Positions 18,483-27,771 of a stretch of DNA of 64,000 nt are shown piece by piece. Location of the stretch: the NCBI RefSeq assembly GCF_008727865.1, contig NZ_VTWU01000009.1, forward strand, positions 1 to 64,000, written 5' to 3'. The notes beneath the pieces are model-generated. The model was not told the origin of the DNA, searched no databases, and saw nothing but the letters and a program-made list of their open reading frames with translations. A program made the position numbers and the translations under genes. How positions within the stretch are numbered: the stretch's first letter is position 1; every line of letters starts with the position of its first letter. The stretch is from Hymenobacter busanensis (GTDB taxonomy: Bacteria > Bacteroidota > Bacteroidia > Cytophagales > Hymenobacteraceae).

Positions 18483-19739
18483 TTAGCGCTGCAGCAGTTG
18501 CCGCCAACCGGCAAGGTCTTGCCAGCGCGGTATAAAATGGCTGGGCGACAAGGTGGTGGCCCGCCGAAATTGCCAGAGCAAATAGCCTGTGGAAGCGAGG
18601 TAGGAAATCGTGGTGGCTAAGGCCGCGCCCTGGGCGCCGTAGCGCGGAATCAGCACGGCACAGCCCATCAGCGTAACCGCAATGCCCACCGTCTGCGCCC
18701 AGTTGTTGATGCGGTAGCGGGCCAGGCCAGCAAAATAGCTGCTCATCAGCATCGAAAGGCTGATGGCGAGGGTGCCCGGGGCCAGTAGCGCAATAATGGG
18801 CCGCGCCGCCCCGAATTCCGGGCCGAAAATGCGCGCCAGCACAGCGGCCGGCAGGGCCACCAGCGCTAGCACGGCCGCAGCCGTGGCCAGCAGCGCCAGC
18901 CGCGCCGTGCGGGCCGTGGCGTGGGCTTCGGTTTGCTCGTCGTGGGCGTGCACCAGGTCGAGGTATTGCACCTGGGCCGCGGAGCGCGGAATGAGCCAAA
19001 TAGCCTCGGCCAGCGCCGTACCCACCGACAGCACGCCCACCGCTTTGGGCCCGGCCAGCGCCGCCACAAAGTAGTAGCTGAGGCGGTAGTTGAGGAACGA
19101 AAGGATGTTGGAAAAATGCGCCCCGCGGCTGTGCTGGGCCAACTCACGCACGGCCGCGCGCAAACCGGCGCCGCGCGCCCACCCGTCGGTGGTGCGGGCC
19201 AGCAGCAGCAGGCTAACCAGCAGCGGCAAGCCGTAGGCCGGGTAGCTCACCCACCAATACGCCGCTACGGTCCGTTCCTCGAAACCCGACAGCACCAGCC
19301 AGAGGCCACCGGCCAGTAGCCCGGCCTGGGCCAGGTTCAGTAGGTTGTAGGTTTGCTCCCGGCGCCGGGCCAGCAGCAGCGAAGTGGTGATGGACAAGCC
19401 CGCCTGCAGCCACGCAATGCCCAGCAGATGCAGCAAGTACGTGGGCGACGGGTGCCGCCAGAGCCACACGCCCGCCGTGCCCAGCAGGCAAACCAGCGTG
19501 GCCCAGGCACTGGCCGGCACCAACAAATGCCACTGGTTGCGCCGCGCGCCCAGGTAGATCAGCGACGAGCCGCCCAGCAGCCCAATGAACAGCAGCAGCA
19601 GCGCTACGTCGGTCACAAACAAACTGACTTGCCCGCGCCCCGCCGCGCCCAGAAACCGAGCTGTGACGAGGACCACCGCGAAGTTGAGCAGCGCAATGCC
19701 CAAACGGGCGGCAAACGTCTGAATGAGGCGGCGCAGCAT
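18483..19739 (-). CDS. Polysaccharide flippase (Wzx-like, MOP superfamily)
   Basis: A 418-residue integral membrane protein with about a dozen hydrophobic segments. It belongs to the polysaccharide biosynthesis/oligosaccharide flippase group, which moves lipid-linked sugars across the inner membrane. Seen: an N-terminal amphipathic start (MLRRLIQTFAARLGIALLNF), GAAGRGQVSLF in the first loop typical of the family, and regularly spaced helices to the C-terminus. ATG 19739 was chosen; it follows the upstream glycosyltransferase stop by 4 bp. A TTG 15 bp further upstream would overlap that gene. The two genes form a pair for one polysaccharide pathway. Confidence 0.88.
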   Translation of the reverse strand: MLRRLIQTFAARLGIALLNFAVVLVTARFLGAAGRGQVSLFVTDVALLLLFIGLLGGSSLIYLGARRNQWHLLVPASAWATLVCLLGTAGVWLWRHPSPTYLLHLLGIAWLQAGLSITTSLLLARRREQTYNLLNLAQAGLLAGGLWLVLSGFEERTVAAYWWVSYPAYGLPLLVSLLLLARTTDGWARGAGLRAAVRELAQHSRGAHFSNILSFLNYRLSYYFVAALAGPKAVGVLSVGTALAEAIWLIPRSAAQVQYLDLVHAHDEQTEAHATARTARLALLATAAAVLALVALPAAVLARIFGPEFGAARPIIALLAPGTLAISLSMLMSSYFAGLARYRINNWAQTVGIAVTLMGCAVLIPRYGAQGAALATTISYLASTGYLLWQFRRATTLSPSHFIPRWQDLAGWRQLLQR

Positions 19740-19743
19740 AGGG

Positions 19744-20985
19744 CTAGCGGGCAACTACCGATTGCGGCACCGGCGTGCGAACAATATTGGCGTAGAGGGC
19801 CGCAAAACGTTGCCCCACGGCTGGGTAGCTGAAGTTTTCCTCCGCAGCGGCCCGCAGCACAGCAGGGTCGAAGCGGGCGGTATCGGCCTGCAACACCGTC
19901 AGTAGCGCCTGGGCCAGCGCCGCTTCGTCGGCGGGCGGCACCAGCAGGCCGCGGGTGCCGTCGGGCGGGAGCAGTTCGGGTACACCGTTTACGCTCGTGG
20001 CCACCGCCGGCAAGCCGCTGGCCTGGGCTTCGATGAGCACGCAGGGCAAGTTTTCGTAGTTGGAAAACAGCACAAAGGCCTGCGCCCGTCGCATTTCTTC
20101 GGCTACCTGCGGCGAGGTTAGTTTGCCCAAAAACTCCACCGTACCATCGGCCAGCAGGCCCAGGTCGGTGGCCAGCTGGTGCATCTGAGCTTCGGCGGCG
20201 CCGTAGCCGGCAATGCGCAAATGTAGGTTCAAGTGCGGATGCGCGGTGCGCAGGCGGGCCACGGTGCGCAGCAGGCCACTCAGGTTTTTGGCCTTTTCGT
20301 TGAACGCCGCTACGTTCAGCAGCCCGCGCCGTCGCTGGCCGGCAGCAGGCAAATGAAACAGCTCGGTATCCACTACGTTCGGCACGATGACGGTGCGCGG
20401 GTTCACGCCGCCCAGCCGGGCAAGGTTGCGGCGCAAATCGTCGGAAACAGGGGTGTAGGCAGCGGCTTGGCGCACCAGCAGGCCGGCCAGCCACTGCCGA
20501 AACCGGCCGAGCTTCCACACGTTGGCCGGCGCGAAAATCGTCCAGTTTTCGGTAATGAGGTATGGAATGCCGCGCAGCCATTTCAGGGCCAGGGCAAAGG
20601 CACCGGTACGCAGCAGCACGTGGGCGTGCACGATTTCGGGCCACTGTCCGCCCCAGTGCCGGCGCACTGCCCGCAGACCGCGCCAGGTGCAGAGTGTCCA
20701 CAGCACCAGCTTCAGCAGGCGGTCGACCGGGCCGATGCCGGTGAGGCGGGCGCGGTAGTAGTAGCGCCAGGTGGGCACGCGGCCCTTTAGGTCAACCTCC
20801 ACGTCGATGAGCCGCGGCAGCGGACCCCGCGCCACGGCGGCAAACACCACGGCTATGCGGGCCGGGCCGTCGGCGTCGGCCACGCGCGCAATGGCGTCCA
20901 CGTGCCGCGCCACGAAGTCGCCGTCCTGGTCGTCGTAGCGGTTGGGGTACCATTTGGGCAGCATGAGCACGCGCGGGAGCGGCAT
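19744..20985 (-). CDS. Glycosyltransferase family 4 protein
   Basis: A 413-residue GT-B fold glycosyltransferase. It starts MPLPRVLMLPKWYPN, the usual first strand and loop; a longer frame upstream lacks an ATG and reads as non-protein. The N-terminal acceptor domain has IVHAHVLLRTGAFAL. The donor domain has GLLNVAAFNEKAKNL and the EX7E motif in ENLPCVLIEA, followed by SGLPAVATSVNGVPELL. It transfers an activated sugar to a growing glycan; the sugar cannot be told from sequence. It is followed after 4 bp by the flippase gene. Confidence 0.9.
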   Translation of the reverse strand: MPLPRVLMLPKWYPNRYDDQDGDFVARHVDAIARVADADGPARIAVVFAAVARGPLPRLIDVEVDLKGRVPTWRYYYRARLTGIGPVDRLLKLVLWTLCTWRGLRAVRRHWGGQWPEIVHAHVLLRTGAFALALKWLRGIPYLITENWTIFAPANVWKLGRFRQWLAGLLVRQAAAYTPVSDDLRRNLARLGGVNPRTVIVPNVVDTELFHLPAAGQRRRGLLNVAAFNEKAKNLSGLLRTVARLRTAHPHLNLHLRIAGYGAAEAQMHQLATDLGLLADGTVEFLGKLTSPQVAEEMRRAQAFVLFSNYENLPCVLIEAQASGLPAVATSVNGVPELLPPDGTRGLLVPPADEAALAQALLTVLQADTARFDPAVLRAAAEENFSYPAVGQRFAALYANIVRTPVPQSVVAR

Positions 20986-21070
20986 AAGCAGAAAGCAGCG
21001 AGGGGAATTGGGCCAACGAAAGCGCAAGCTACGGCATTGTGGGCAGTAGCGGCGCCCCAAAACGGTATCG

Positions 21071-21098
21071 GCCCGCCCCCGGATGGGAGCGGGCCGGC
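21071..21098 (-). terminator. Possible weak terminator after the beta-helix protein gene
   Basis: GGCCCGC and GCGGGCC arms surround a loop of about 13 bases, in the gap between the stop at 21139 and the next start at 20985. On the minus strand only GATACCGTTTTGG follows, so termination may be weak. Confidence 0.35.
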
Positions 21099-21138
21099 CC
21101 ACTCATTCACTGCAATAGATAACGTAACAGCGCCGTCC

Positions 21139-22863
21139 TTATTGGCTCACCACGAAGCGCACCGTTAGCACATCGGCGCCGGCGCTGACGGTGGCAATGT
21201 AGAGGCCCGATTTCAGCGTGGCCGGCAGCGCAATTTCCTGCTGACCGGCAGCGGCTTGCTGGTTCTGGCGCACCACGGCTACTTCGCGGCCCGTCACGTC
21301 GAGCACGCGCACCGATACCGCGCCGGCCCGCTGCAGTTCAAACCGTAGCGTGGCGGCGCCGGCCGTGGGGTTCGGGGCCACGCTCAGGCCTTGCAGGGCT
21401 TTGCTGGCGGGCTGGGTGGCCAGCACTTGGCCGGGCACGTTGTAGCAGGTGGTTTGGGGGTTGAAGTTGGTCCAGCCTTCGGTCCAGTTGGTGTTGCCGA
21501 ACGCGCCGCGGAACGTTACCACGTCGAAGGTGCCGTTGACGCCGCCGTTGCCGGTGCCGGTTACTTTGGCGTTGGTGAAGGCGGCGCCCGTGTTCAGCAG
21601 CGAAGCCGCCGGCAAGGCAAAGTTCGGGGCGCACTGGCGGTTGTTGCCGCAGTTGCCTTCAAAGAACAGGTTGTCGTAGTTCAGGCCCAGCGCCGCCAGC
21701 GTGCGGGTGGTATCGTTGCCGTTGCCGCCCACAAAGGCGTTGATGTTGAAGGCCGGCGTGGCGGCAGAGGTGCCGCCCAAACGGGCAGCGCGGGGGCTGT
21801 AGCCGGCCAGCACGTTGTTTTGAAACAGCAAGGTGCCCGCCGTGGCGTTGGCCTGGGTAGTGCCGGGGGCGCCGCCGTTGATTTCGAGCCCGGCGCGGCG
21901 GCCCGCAAACACGCTGTTGAAGATGCTCTGCGACGAATTCTGGCGGATAAGCGCGCCGGCCGAGTTGGCAAACGGGCTGGCCGGCGCGGGTGTCGTGGGC
22001 AGAAACACGCTCATGTTGGAAAACACCGCCGAGGTTTGGGGGGTAGCCGCGCTGTTGGTGCCGTCGTTGTCGCTTTCGAAGCCGTTCGACACGCCGTTCG
22101 TGGCGAAGTCGCCGCGGCTCTGGTCGCGCACCGCAATGCCAAACTGCACGCGGCCCGAGTAGCCGAAATCGGTGTCGAAATCGTCGTCGGTGCCGGCCAG
22201 GGCCACGAGGTACTTGGCGTTGACGGTGCCGCCGAACCACTCAAACGAGTCGTCGCCGGAAGCCGTTACCTGAATGTGGTCGATGGTGGTGCCGGCGCCC
22301 ACGCCGCCCAGCGTCAGGCCGTTGATTTCGTTGCCGGGCAGAAACGGAATGCCGGGAAATTCGATGCGCACGTACTGCAGCACGCCCGAGTTGTCGAGCG
22401 GATTGGTGCCGCCGTAGGTAGCCTCTGTGCCACCCTCAATCTGGGGGCTGCCGGTGCGGTTGGTAGGGGCGTTGCCGCAGATGATGATGCCGCCCCAGTC
22501 GCCGGGCTGGCGCTGGCCCGCCGGCTTTTCGGAAGTGAAAACGATGGGCTGCGAAGCCGTGCCGGCTGCGTTGATGCGGCCGCCCTGACGGATGACCAGT
22601 GCCCCTTGGTTGGCAAAGCTGCCCTTGATGATGGTGCCCGGCTCGATGGTGAGCGTAACGCCGCTGTTGACGTACACGATGCCGTTGAGCAGGTAGATGT
22701 TATTGCGGGTCCAGGTGGTGTTGGCGGTTATGGCAAAACCCGATTTGTCGGGCGTGCCACTGCCCACGGCCACTACGTTCGGGGCGGTGGCGGGGCAGGT
22801 GGTTTGGGCATGCGCGGCCGCTACCGAAGCCGCGAACAACAGAGCGAGTACAGTCTTTTTCAT
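21139..22863 (-). CDS. Secreted T9SS protein with parallel beta-helix-like body, paired with a TonB receptor
   Basis: A 574-residue exported protein with signal peptide 1-20 (VAAAHAQ). The body has features of a right-handed beta-helix or pectate-lyase-like fold: GVTLTIEPGTIIKG, ALVIRQGGRINAAG, PIVFTSEKPAG, GDWGGIIICG, then SGDDSFEWFGGTVNAKYL and ALAGTDDDFDTDFGY. Proteins with the GDWGGI...GTDDDFDTD pattern are common in Bacteroidota beside a TonB-dependent receptor, as here. The C-terminal 80 residues (LQGLSVAPNPTAG to VRFVVSQ) are a T9SS type A sorting domain. The substrate is unknown. Acidic loops may bind calcium or another cation. A hairpin separates it from the upstream receptor gene. 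Confidence 0.85.
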   Translation of the reverse strand: MKKTVLALLFAASVAAAHAQTTCPATAPNVVAVGSGTPDKSGFAITANTTWTRNNIYLLNGIVYVNSGVTLTIEPGTIIKGSFANQGALVIRQGGRINAAGTASQPIVFTSEKPAGQRQPGDWGGIIICGNAPTNRTGSPQIEGGTEATYGGTNPLDNSGVLQYVRIEFPGIPFLPGNEINGLTLGGVGAGTTIDHIQVTASGDDSFEWFGGTVNAKYLVALAGTDDDFDTDFGYSGRVQFGIAVRDQSRGDFATNGVSNGFESDNDGTNSAATPQTSAVFSNMSVFLPTTPAPASPFANSAGALIRQNSSQSIFNSVFAGRRAGLEINGGAPGTTQANATAGTLLFQNNVLAGYSPRAARLGGTSAATPAFNINAFVGGNGNDTTRTLAALGLNYDNLFFEGNCGNNRQCAPNFALPAASLLNTGAAFTNAKVTGTGNGGVNGTFDVVTFRGAFGNTNWTEGWTNFNPQTTCYNVPGQVLATQPASKALQGLSVAPNPTAGAATLRFELQRAGAVSVRVLDVTGREVAVVRQNQQAAAGQQEIALPATLKSGLYIATVSAGADVLTVRFVVSQ

Positions 22864-22904
22864 GGCGTAAAGCGAGGTGTAATCCAGGGTGGGACTTGAC
22901 GCTG

Positions 22905-22912
22905 CAAAGCTC
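22905..22912 (-). promoter_or_regulatory. Possible -7 element for the beta-helix T9SS gene
   Basis: On the minus strand GAGCTTTG matches TAnnTTTG at 7 of 8 positions, about 42 bp before the ATG at 22863. It lies just past the hairpin that ends the receptor transcript, so the gene may have its own promoter. Confidence 0.3.
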
Positions 22913-22921
22913 TGACACAGA

Positions 22922-22948
22922 AACGCCCACCCGGTAGGGGTGGGCGTT
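22922..22948 (-). terminator. Hairpin between the TonB receptor gene and its T9SS partner gene
   Basis: AACGCCCACCC and GGGTGGGCGTT form an 11-bp perfect stem with a 5-base loop. It lies 45 bp after the receptor stop and 59 bp before the next start. The following bases (TCTGTGTC) are only weakly T-rich, so it may attenuate rather than stop transcription. Confidence 0.6.
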
Positions 22949-22993
22949 ATGGTTTCGTTGCGCGGGTGTTACGTTTCTGTGTTCCGGCCGCTG

Positions 22994-25840
22994 CTAAAAG
23001 CGGTAGGTCAGGCCCAGCGTGGAGTACTGGCCACGCCGGTAGCGGGCATACACGGCCTGCTGCTCGAAGTCGGCAATTTTGCCGTTGCGGTCGAGGTCGT
23101 AGTACTGGCGCACGTACTGGTTTAGCAGGTTCTGCACGCCGGCTCGCACTTCCAGGTGCGGCCCAAAGCCCTTGGTCACGGCCAGGTCCACCACGTGGCG
23201 CGGCAGCTCAAACACGCTGAAGTTCTGCCGCTGGTCGCCCACAAACGTGATGCGCGGCCCGACCACGTTGTACTGCGCCGATACCTGCCAGCGCCGGTCG
23301 TCGTCCTGGTAAAAGGTGCCGAAGTTGACCACGTAGGGCGACTGGCCCTGCAGCGGGCGGTTGGTGAGGGCGAAGTCTTTGTTTTGCGCCAGGGCCGTGT
23401 CGAGCTGCACCCGGCTGCGAATCAGCGAAGCGTTGACCACGAACGAGAAGCGCTGCCAGAACGCGTTGTCGACCACCGTGGCCAGCGACTTGCGGGCTTC
23501 CACTTCCACGCCCACGTCGTAGGCGCGGTCGGCGTTTTGGTAGGTCAGCGTCACGTTGCCGTTGGAGCGCGTCACCTGCTCGATGGCGTCGGTAAAGTGC
23601 TTGTAGAACACACCCACCGACAGCATTTCCGAGCGCGTGGGGTAGAATTCGTAGCGCAAATCGGCGTTGTAAATGCGGGCCGTGAGCAACGAGTCGTTGC
23701 CCTGCACAAAGAAGTTCGTGTTGAAATCGTAGTAGGTGTAGTCGGCAATTTCGCGGAACTCGGGGCGGTTCACCGACACGCTCGAACCAGCCCGCAGCAG
23801 GTGCCGCTCGTTGAAGGTGTACGTCGCGTTCAACGAGGGCAGCACGAACGTGCGAATTTCCTCGTAGGGCTTTTTGGTGGCCGTGGCCGACTCCGTTTCG
23901 CCCGAGGCCAGCTGCTTGCGGTTGTACTCCACTCGCACGCCGCCGCTCAGGTTAAATTTGTCCGACAGCGGCGCCACAGCGCTCAGGTAGCCGGCCACTA
24001 GGCGGTTTTCGCCGGTGTAGCGGTCCTGCGGAAGCGTGCCTTCGCGAATCACAAAGCCGCCGTTGGGGTAAATGTTGGCTTCGTCGAAAATGCTGCTGAG
24101 CGGCAGCGCGGCCAGGGCTTGGTTGAAGCGCGCCGAGCGGGTGTAGTTGAAGTAGCGGCTGGTGTAGCTGCGGCGCTTTTCTTCGGCGTAGAACCCGGCC
24201 CGCAGCTTGTAGAGGTTGGCGCTGAGCGTGTCGCGGCCCGGCAGGCGCTGCTCAAACTGGCCGCTGGCCATGTAGGTGTCTTCGCCCAGCTTGGAGTAGA
24301 AGCGGGAACTGGTCTGCGGCACCACGTCGACGGACACCACAAACGGGTTGGGGCTTTCGTCGGTATCGGGCCGGTTGTAGCGCGTCTGCTGGTTCTGCCG
24401 GTAATCGGGCTCGTCGCGACTCACGTGGTTGTAGCCCGTAGCCCAGGTAATGGTGCTGCGGCCGGCGGCGCCCACCTCGTGAGTGCCACCCAACTGGCCC
24501 GAGTAAATGCTGCGGCTCTGGTAGTGCAGGGCGTAGTCGTTGCGCTGCTGCGCGTCTTCGCCGGTGCCGTTTTCAAAGTTCAGCCCTTGGCGGTTCACCA
24601 CCTCGTCGGTGCCGTACTGGTTGAAAAAATTGCGCAGCTCCAGGCGGTTGTGGTCGTTCAGCCGCACCTGGTAGTTGTGAATGATGCCCAGGCGCACCGC
24701 CGACACGCTGCGGGTGTCGGTGTAGCTGAATTTGGGGTCGAGAATACCCGCGCGGTATTCATTGAAGCGCTGCCGCTCCGAGGTGTACTGCTCTTGAGTA
24801 GACGAGTACGAAATAGACGTTACGTTGCTCACGTACGCCCGCCCGATGTCGAAGCGGCGGTTGAGGCCGAGGGAAAACCGCAGGTCGGGCCGCGAGGTGC
24901 CCACGCTGGGCAGAAACTCGTTGCGCAGGCTGCCGCGCACGGCTTCGGCCTGGGCCGCATCGGTGGGTTTGCCCGGCGAAAGGGCCGTTACGGCGCTTGG
25001 CATGTCGCGCTGGCCGCTGTCGAAACCCAGGAAGTCGGTTTTGCTGTGGTTGGTGCTCAGGTAGCCGCCCTTGAAGGTGTTGGTGCTTCGCGCCCAGCCC
25101 GAAACACTCAGCGAAGTCGAGTTGTCGAGCACCGAGTTCTTGGTGTACACTTTCACCACGCCGCCGCCAAATTCGCCCGGCAACTCCGGCGAGCCGCTCT
25201 TGAAAATCAGCACCCGGTCGATGACCGAAGAAGGCAGAATATCAAACGAGAACGAGCGGGTGTCCACCTCGGCCGAGGGCGTCAGAGCATCGTTCAGCAG
25301 CACCGTGTTGTAGCGTTCGGCCAGCCCGCGAATCACGATAAAGTTGTTGTTCTGCACCGTCACACCCGGAATGCGCTTCACCACTTCGGCCGCGTCGCGG
25401 TCCAGGGTCTTCACAATCTGGTCGTTCGACATGCCGCTCACCACCACTTCGCTCTTGCGCAGGTCTTGGATCAGCGCCACTTCGGTGCCGGTCTGCTTTT
25501 GGCCGGTCACGGTCACTTCTTTCAGCTCGGTCGTATTCTCCTCCAGCGTGCCGTTGAGGGTCGTTTTCTGGCCCGCCGTCACCACCACGCCTGCAAAGTT
25601 CATCGGCTTGTAGCCCAGGTACGTCATCAGGATGTTGTAGGTGCCCGCCGGTAGCTTCAGCTCGTAGTTACCCGCCACGTCCACTGGGGCGGCCTGCGTG
25701 GTGCCGGCCACTACCACCGTGGTGCCAATGACGGCCTCGCCGGTTTTTTTGTCCAGTACCTTGCCCACAATGGCGCCTTGCTGGCCCCGGGTTAAAGTGC
25801 TGATCAAGAGGGCAAAAATTAGTAGAAAAAAACGTTGCAT
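22994..25840 (-). CDS. TonB-dependent outer-membrane receptor
   Basis: A 948-residue outer-membrane receptor. A signal peptide (1-19) is followed by a carboxypeptidase-regulatory-like domain at about 22-105 (GAIVGKVLDKKTGEAVIGTT), as usual in Bacteroidota. The plug lies at about 115-235 (IVKTLDRDAAEVVKRIPGVT, then FIVIRGLAERYNTVLLNDA). The remaining roughly 700 residues form the 22-strand barrel and end in the strand RGQYSTLGLTYRF with terminal Phe. It imports a ligand using TonB-ExbBD energy. There is no SusD gene beside it; instead the downstream partner is a beta-helix T9SS protein. The ligand is unknown. A perfect -7 box lies 23 bp upstream of the start. Confidence 0.92.
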   Translation of the reverse strand: MQRFFLLIFALLISTLTRGQQGAIVGKVLDKKTGEAVIGTTVVVAGTTQAAPVDVAGNYELKLPAGTYNILMTYLGYKPMNFAGVVVTAGQKTTLNGTLEENTTELKEVTVTGQKQTGTEVALIQDLRKSEVVVSGMSNDQIVKTLDRDAAEVVKRIPGVTVQNNNFIVIRGLAERYNTVLLNDALTPSAEVDTRSFSFDILPSSVIDRVLIFKSGSPELPGEFGGGVVKVYTKNSVLDNSTSLSVSGWARSTNTFKGGYLSTNHSKTDFLGFDSGQRDMPSAVTALSPGKPTDAAQAEAVRGSLRNEFLPSVGTSRPDLRFSLGLNRRFDIGRAYVSNVTSISYSSTQEQYTSERQRFNEYRAGILDPKFSYTDTRSVSAVRLGIIHNYQVRLNDHNRLELRNFFNQYGTDEVVNRQGLNFENGTGEDAQQRNDYALHYQSRSIYSGQLGGTHEVGAAGRSTITWATGYNHVSRDEPDYRQNQQTRYNRPDTDESPNPFVVSVDVVPQTSSRFYSKLGEDTYMASGQFEQRLPGRDTLSANLYKLRAGFYAEEKRRSYTSRYFNYTRSARFNQALAALPLSSIFDEANIYPNGGFVIREGTLPQDRYTGENRLVAGYLSAVAPLSDKFNLSGGVRVEYNRKQLASGETESATATKKPYEEIRTFVLPSLNATYTFNERHLLRAGSSVSVNRPEFREIADYTYYDFNTNFFVQGNDSLLTARIYNADLRYEFYPTRSEMLSVGVFYKHFTDAIEQVTRSNGNVTLTYQNADRAYDVGVEVEARKSLATVVDNAFWQRFSFVVNASLIRSRVQLDTALAQNKDFALTNRPLQGQSPYVVNFGTFYQDDDRRWQVSAQYNVVGPRITFVGDQRQNFSVFELPRHVVDLAVTKGFGPHLEVRAGVQNLLNQYVRQYYDLDRNGKIADFEQQAVYARYRRGQYSTLGLTYRF

Positions 25841-25862
25841 AAGCGCGGTCTGGTTGGCTGCA

Positions 25863-25870
25863 CAAAGCTA
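25863..25870 (-). promoter_or_regulatory. -7 element of the TonB receptor gene
   Basis: On the minus strand TAGCTTTG matches the Bacteroidota -7 consensus TAnnTTTG exactly, 23 bp before the ATG at 25840. No convincing -33 TTG was seen. Confidence 0.55.
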
Positions 25871-25955
25871 TTTTCGACCTGTTATGCCAGCGTGACCCGT
25901 GAATTATGCTTATGTTATCGGCAGCCCAACCATCTGAAATTCTGCCCCAACCCCG

Positions 25956-25963
25956 TACTTTTG
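25956..25963 (+). promoter_or_regulatory. -7 element of yicC
   Basis: TACTTTTG matches TAnnTTTG exactly, 29 bp before the ATG at 25992. It is divergent from the receptor promoter about 90 bp away. Confidence 0.55.
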
Positions 25964-25991
25964 CGCCGCCTTTTCCGGCCCATCCGCTTCT

Positions 25992-26888
25992 ATGCTGCAA
26001 TCCATGACTGGCTTTGGAGTCGCCCAGCGCGAAACCGAGTCCTATACCCTGTCGGTTGAAATCCGCTCCCTCAATTCCAAAGGCCTCGACCTGACGCTGC
26101 GCCTGCCCCGGGCGCTGTCGGCCAGCGAGTTGGAATTACGCAATCTGGTGTCCAAGCAGCTCGTACGCGGCAAAGTCAACGTCAACGTCGACCTCACCCG
26201 CCCGGCAGCCAACCGCACCGCGCGCGCCGCCCTCAACCGCGAGGCCCTGACCGCCGCCTACCAGGAGTTGCAAGCCGCCGCTGCCGAATTGGGTGCCGAT
26301 ACAGCCAATTTGCTCGAGTTGGCCTTGCGCCTGCCCGGCGTCGTGCAGTCGCCGGCCGAGGCCGCCGCGCCCACCGAAGAGGAGGCCCCGCTCACCTGGG
26401 ACGAATTGGCCCCCTTGGTGCAAGAAGCCCTCGACCGCACCCTCGAATTCCGCCGCACCGAAGGCCAGACCCTCACCACCGAAATCCTGGGCTACATCGA
26501 CCGCATCCGCATTCTGCTGTCCGATGTGGAGCGCCACGACCCCACGCGGCTGGAGAACGTGCGCCAACGACTGCGCGACAGCCTCGGCGAGCTGCTGCAG
26601 AGCGAGCAATTCAACAGCGGCCGGTTCGAGCAGGAGCTTCTGTACTACATCGAGAAACTCGACATCGCCGAGGAAAAGGTGCGGTTGGTCAGCCATTTGC
26701 ACTACTTCACCGAAACGGTTCATCTTCCTGAGCCCACAGGTAAGAAATTAGCGTTCATATCACAGGAAATCGGACGCGAAATCAACACCATCGGGTCCAA
26801 AGCCAACGATTCTGCCATCCAGCATTTGGTGGTAGGCATGAAGGAAGAGCTCGAAAAAATCAAGGAACAGCTCAACAACATTCTTTAA
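25992..26888 (+). CDS. yicC: YicC/YloC family endoribonuclease
   Basis: A 298-residue protein with the family's N-terminus (MLQSMTGFGVAQ, then LSVEIRSLNSKGLDL) and its conserved C-terminal domain (GKKLAFISQEIGREINTIG, then KEELEKIKEQLNNIL). Length and order are typical. Family members are reported to be endoribonucleases acting on small RNAs and messages. In many genomes gmk (guanylate kinase) lies next to yicC; here it does not follow within the window. The gene stands alone, with a -7 box upstream and about 300 bp of non-coding sequence downstream. Confidence 0.93.
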   Translation: MLQSMTGFGVAQRETESYTLSVEIRSLNSKGLDLTLRLPRALSASELELRNLVSKQLVRGKVNVNVDLTRPAANRTARAALNREALTAAYQELQAAAAELGADTANLLELALRLPGVVQSPAEAAAPTEEEAPLTWDELAPLVQEALDRTLEFRRTEGQTLTTEILGYIDRIRILLSDVERHDPTRLENVRQRLRDSLGELLQSEQFNSGRFEQELLYYIEKLDIAEEKVRLVSHLHYFTETVHLPEPTGKKLAFISQEIGREINTIGSKANDSAIQHLVVGMKEELEKIKEQLNNIL

Positions 26889-27090
26889 GCACAAACCACC
26901 GACGTCGCAATTTCGTAAAGCCTCAATTGAACATTCTTCATAAATTCCAGCATAGGCTTATGTTGATGTTCAACGGGAAGCTTCAACCCGAAGTACACGT
27001 TTAAGCAAAACCCAAAATGCTGCTAGGGAATCAGATAAGCCGATTTGTAGCGGCGAACAGCTGTACCGACATTATTTTTTCTTCATAATG

Positions 27091-27120
27091 TTGGTGTTTC
27101 GGTTTTTCTCTCTAAATTGT
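27091..27120 (+). promoter_or_regulatory. Likely promoter of the small exported protein gene; the rest of 26889-27194 holds no gene
   Basis: TTG at 27091-27093 and TAAATTGT at 27113-27120 are separated by 19 bp, the spacing of the Bacteroidota -33/-7 promoter. The -7 box matches at 6 of 8 positions. The 306-bp interval 26889-27194 is AT-rich and shows no coding frame or strong terminator. Confidence 0.45.
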
Positions 27121-27194
27121 GTTATCCAAACAGACTGCCTCCGCACTTTTGGGTACGTTACCAAGATTAAACTTCACCTCTTTCAGTTACGACC

Positions 27195-27740
27195 ATGAAA
27201 AACGTTCTACTCGCCCCAATTTGCTGCTTGGTTGCAGTATTCTTGATGGCAGCCCGGCCTTTCGCCGAAGTGGAGCTGGTCAAGAAGCGTGTGCTTAGCG
27301 AACGGGTTGAAATCCTGATTCCAAAAGGCTTTGAGGTAATGACCGAGCAACAGATGGATTTCCTGTACGCGAAAGCGCAGAGCCGTCCGAGCGTCATTTA
27401 CACCAATGCGTCGCACGCCAGCCTCTCGTTTACGTACACCGACAACACCGCCGACCAGGACATGGTCCCGATGTACGCGCAGAACTTCGTAAAGACATAC
27501 AAGAAGCAATACCCTGACGCTCAGTTCTTTGCAGAAGGTGTGAAAGAGGTAAATGGTCGCCAGGTTGGGTTCATCGAAATGATGAAGCCGGAACTGGGCC
27601 ACCAGATGTACACCTTGATTTTCTTCACCGACGTAGAGAACCGCCTGCTGATGTGCACCTTCTCGTGCCCCGACCGCCAGAAGCCCGAATGGGAATCGGT
27701 GGCCAAACAGGTAATGGGCTCTTTCCGTACCAATAGCTAA
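27195..27740 (+). CDS. Exported protein of unknown function (DcrB/PsbP-like size and layout)
   Basis: A 181-residue protein with an N-terminal signal or anchor segment (residues 1-22, hydrophobic, with two Cys but no clean lipobox). The mature part begins AEVELVKKRVLSERVEILIP and has alternating strands (SLSFTYTDNTADQDMVPMYA, then RQVGFIEMMKPELGHQMYTL), ending VAKQVMGSFRTNS. This layout recalls small alpha/beta exported proteins of the DcrB/PsbP type, but I cannot confirm membership. It is monocistronic, with a plausible promoter and a strong terminator. Its codon use is less GC-biased than its neighbours. Confidence 0.75.
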   Translation: MKNVLLAPICCLVAVFLMAARPFAEVELVKKRVLSERVEILIPKGFEVMTEQQMDFLYAKAQSRPSVIYTNASHASLSFTYTDNTADQDMVPMYAQNFVKTYKKQYPDAQFFAEGVKEVNGRQVGFIEMMKPELGHQMYTLIFFTDVENRLLMCTFSCPDRQKPEWESVAKQVMGSFRTNS

Positions 27741-27771
27741 GCGGCGAGTCGCCAACCCGCCGTTTTTACGT

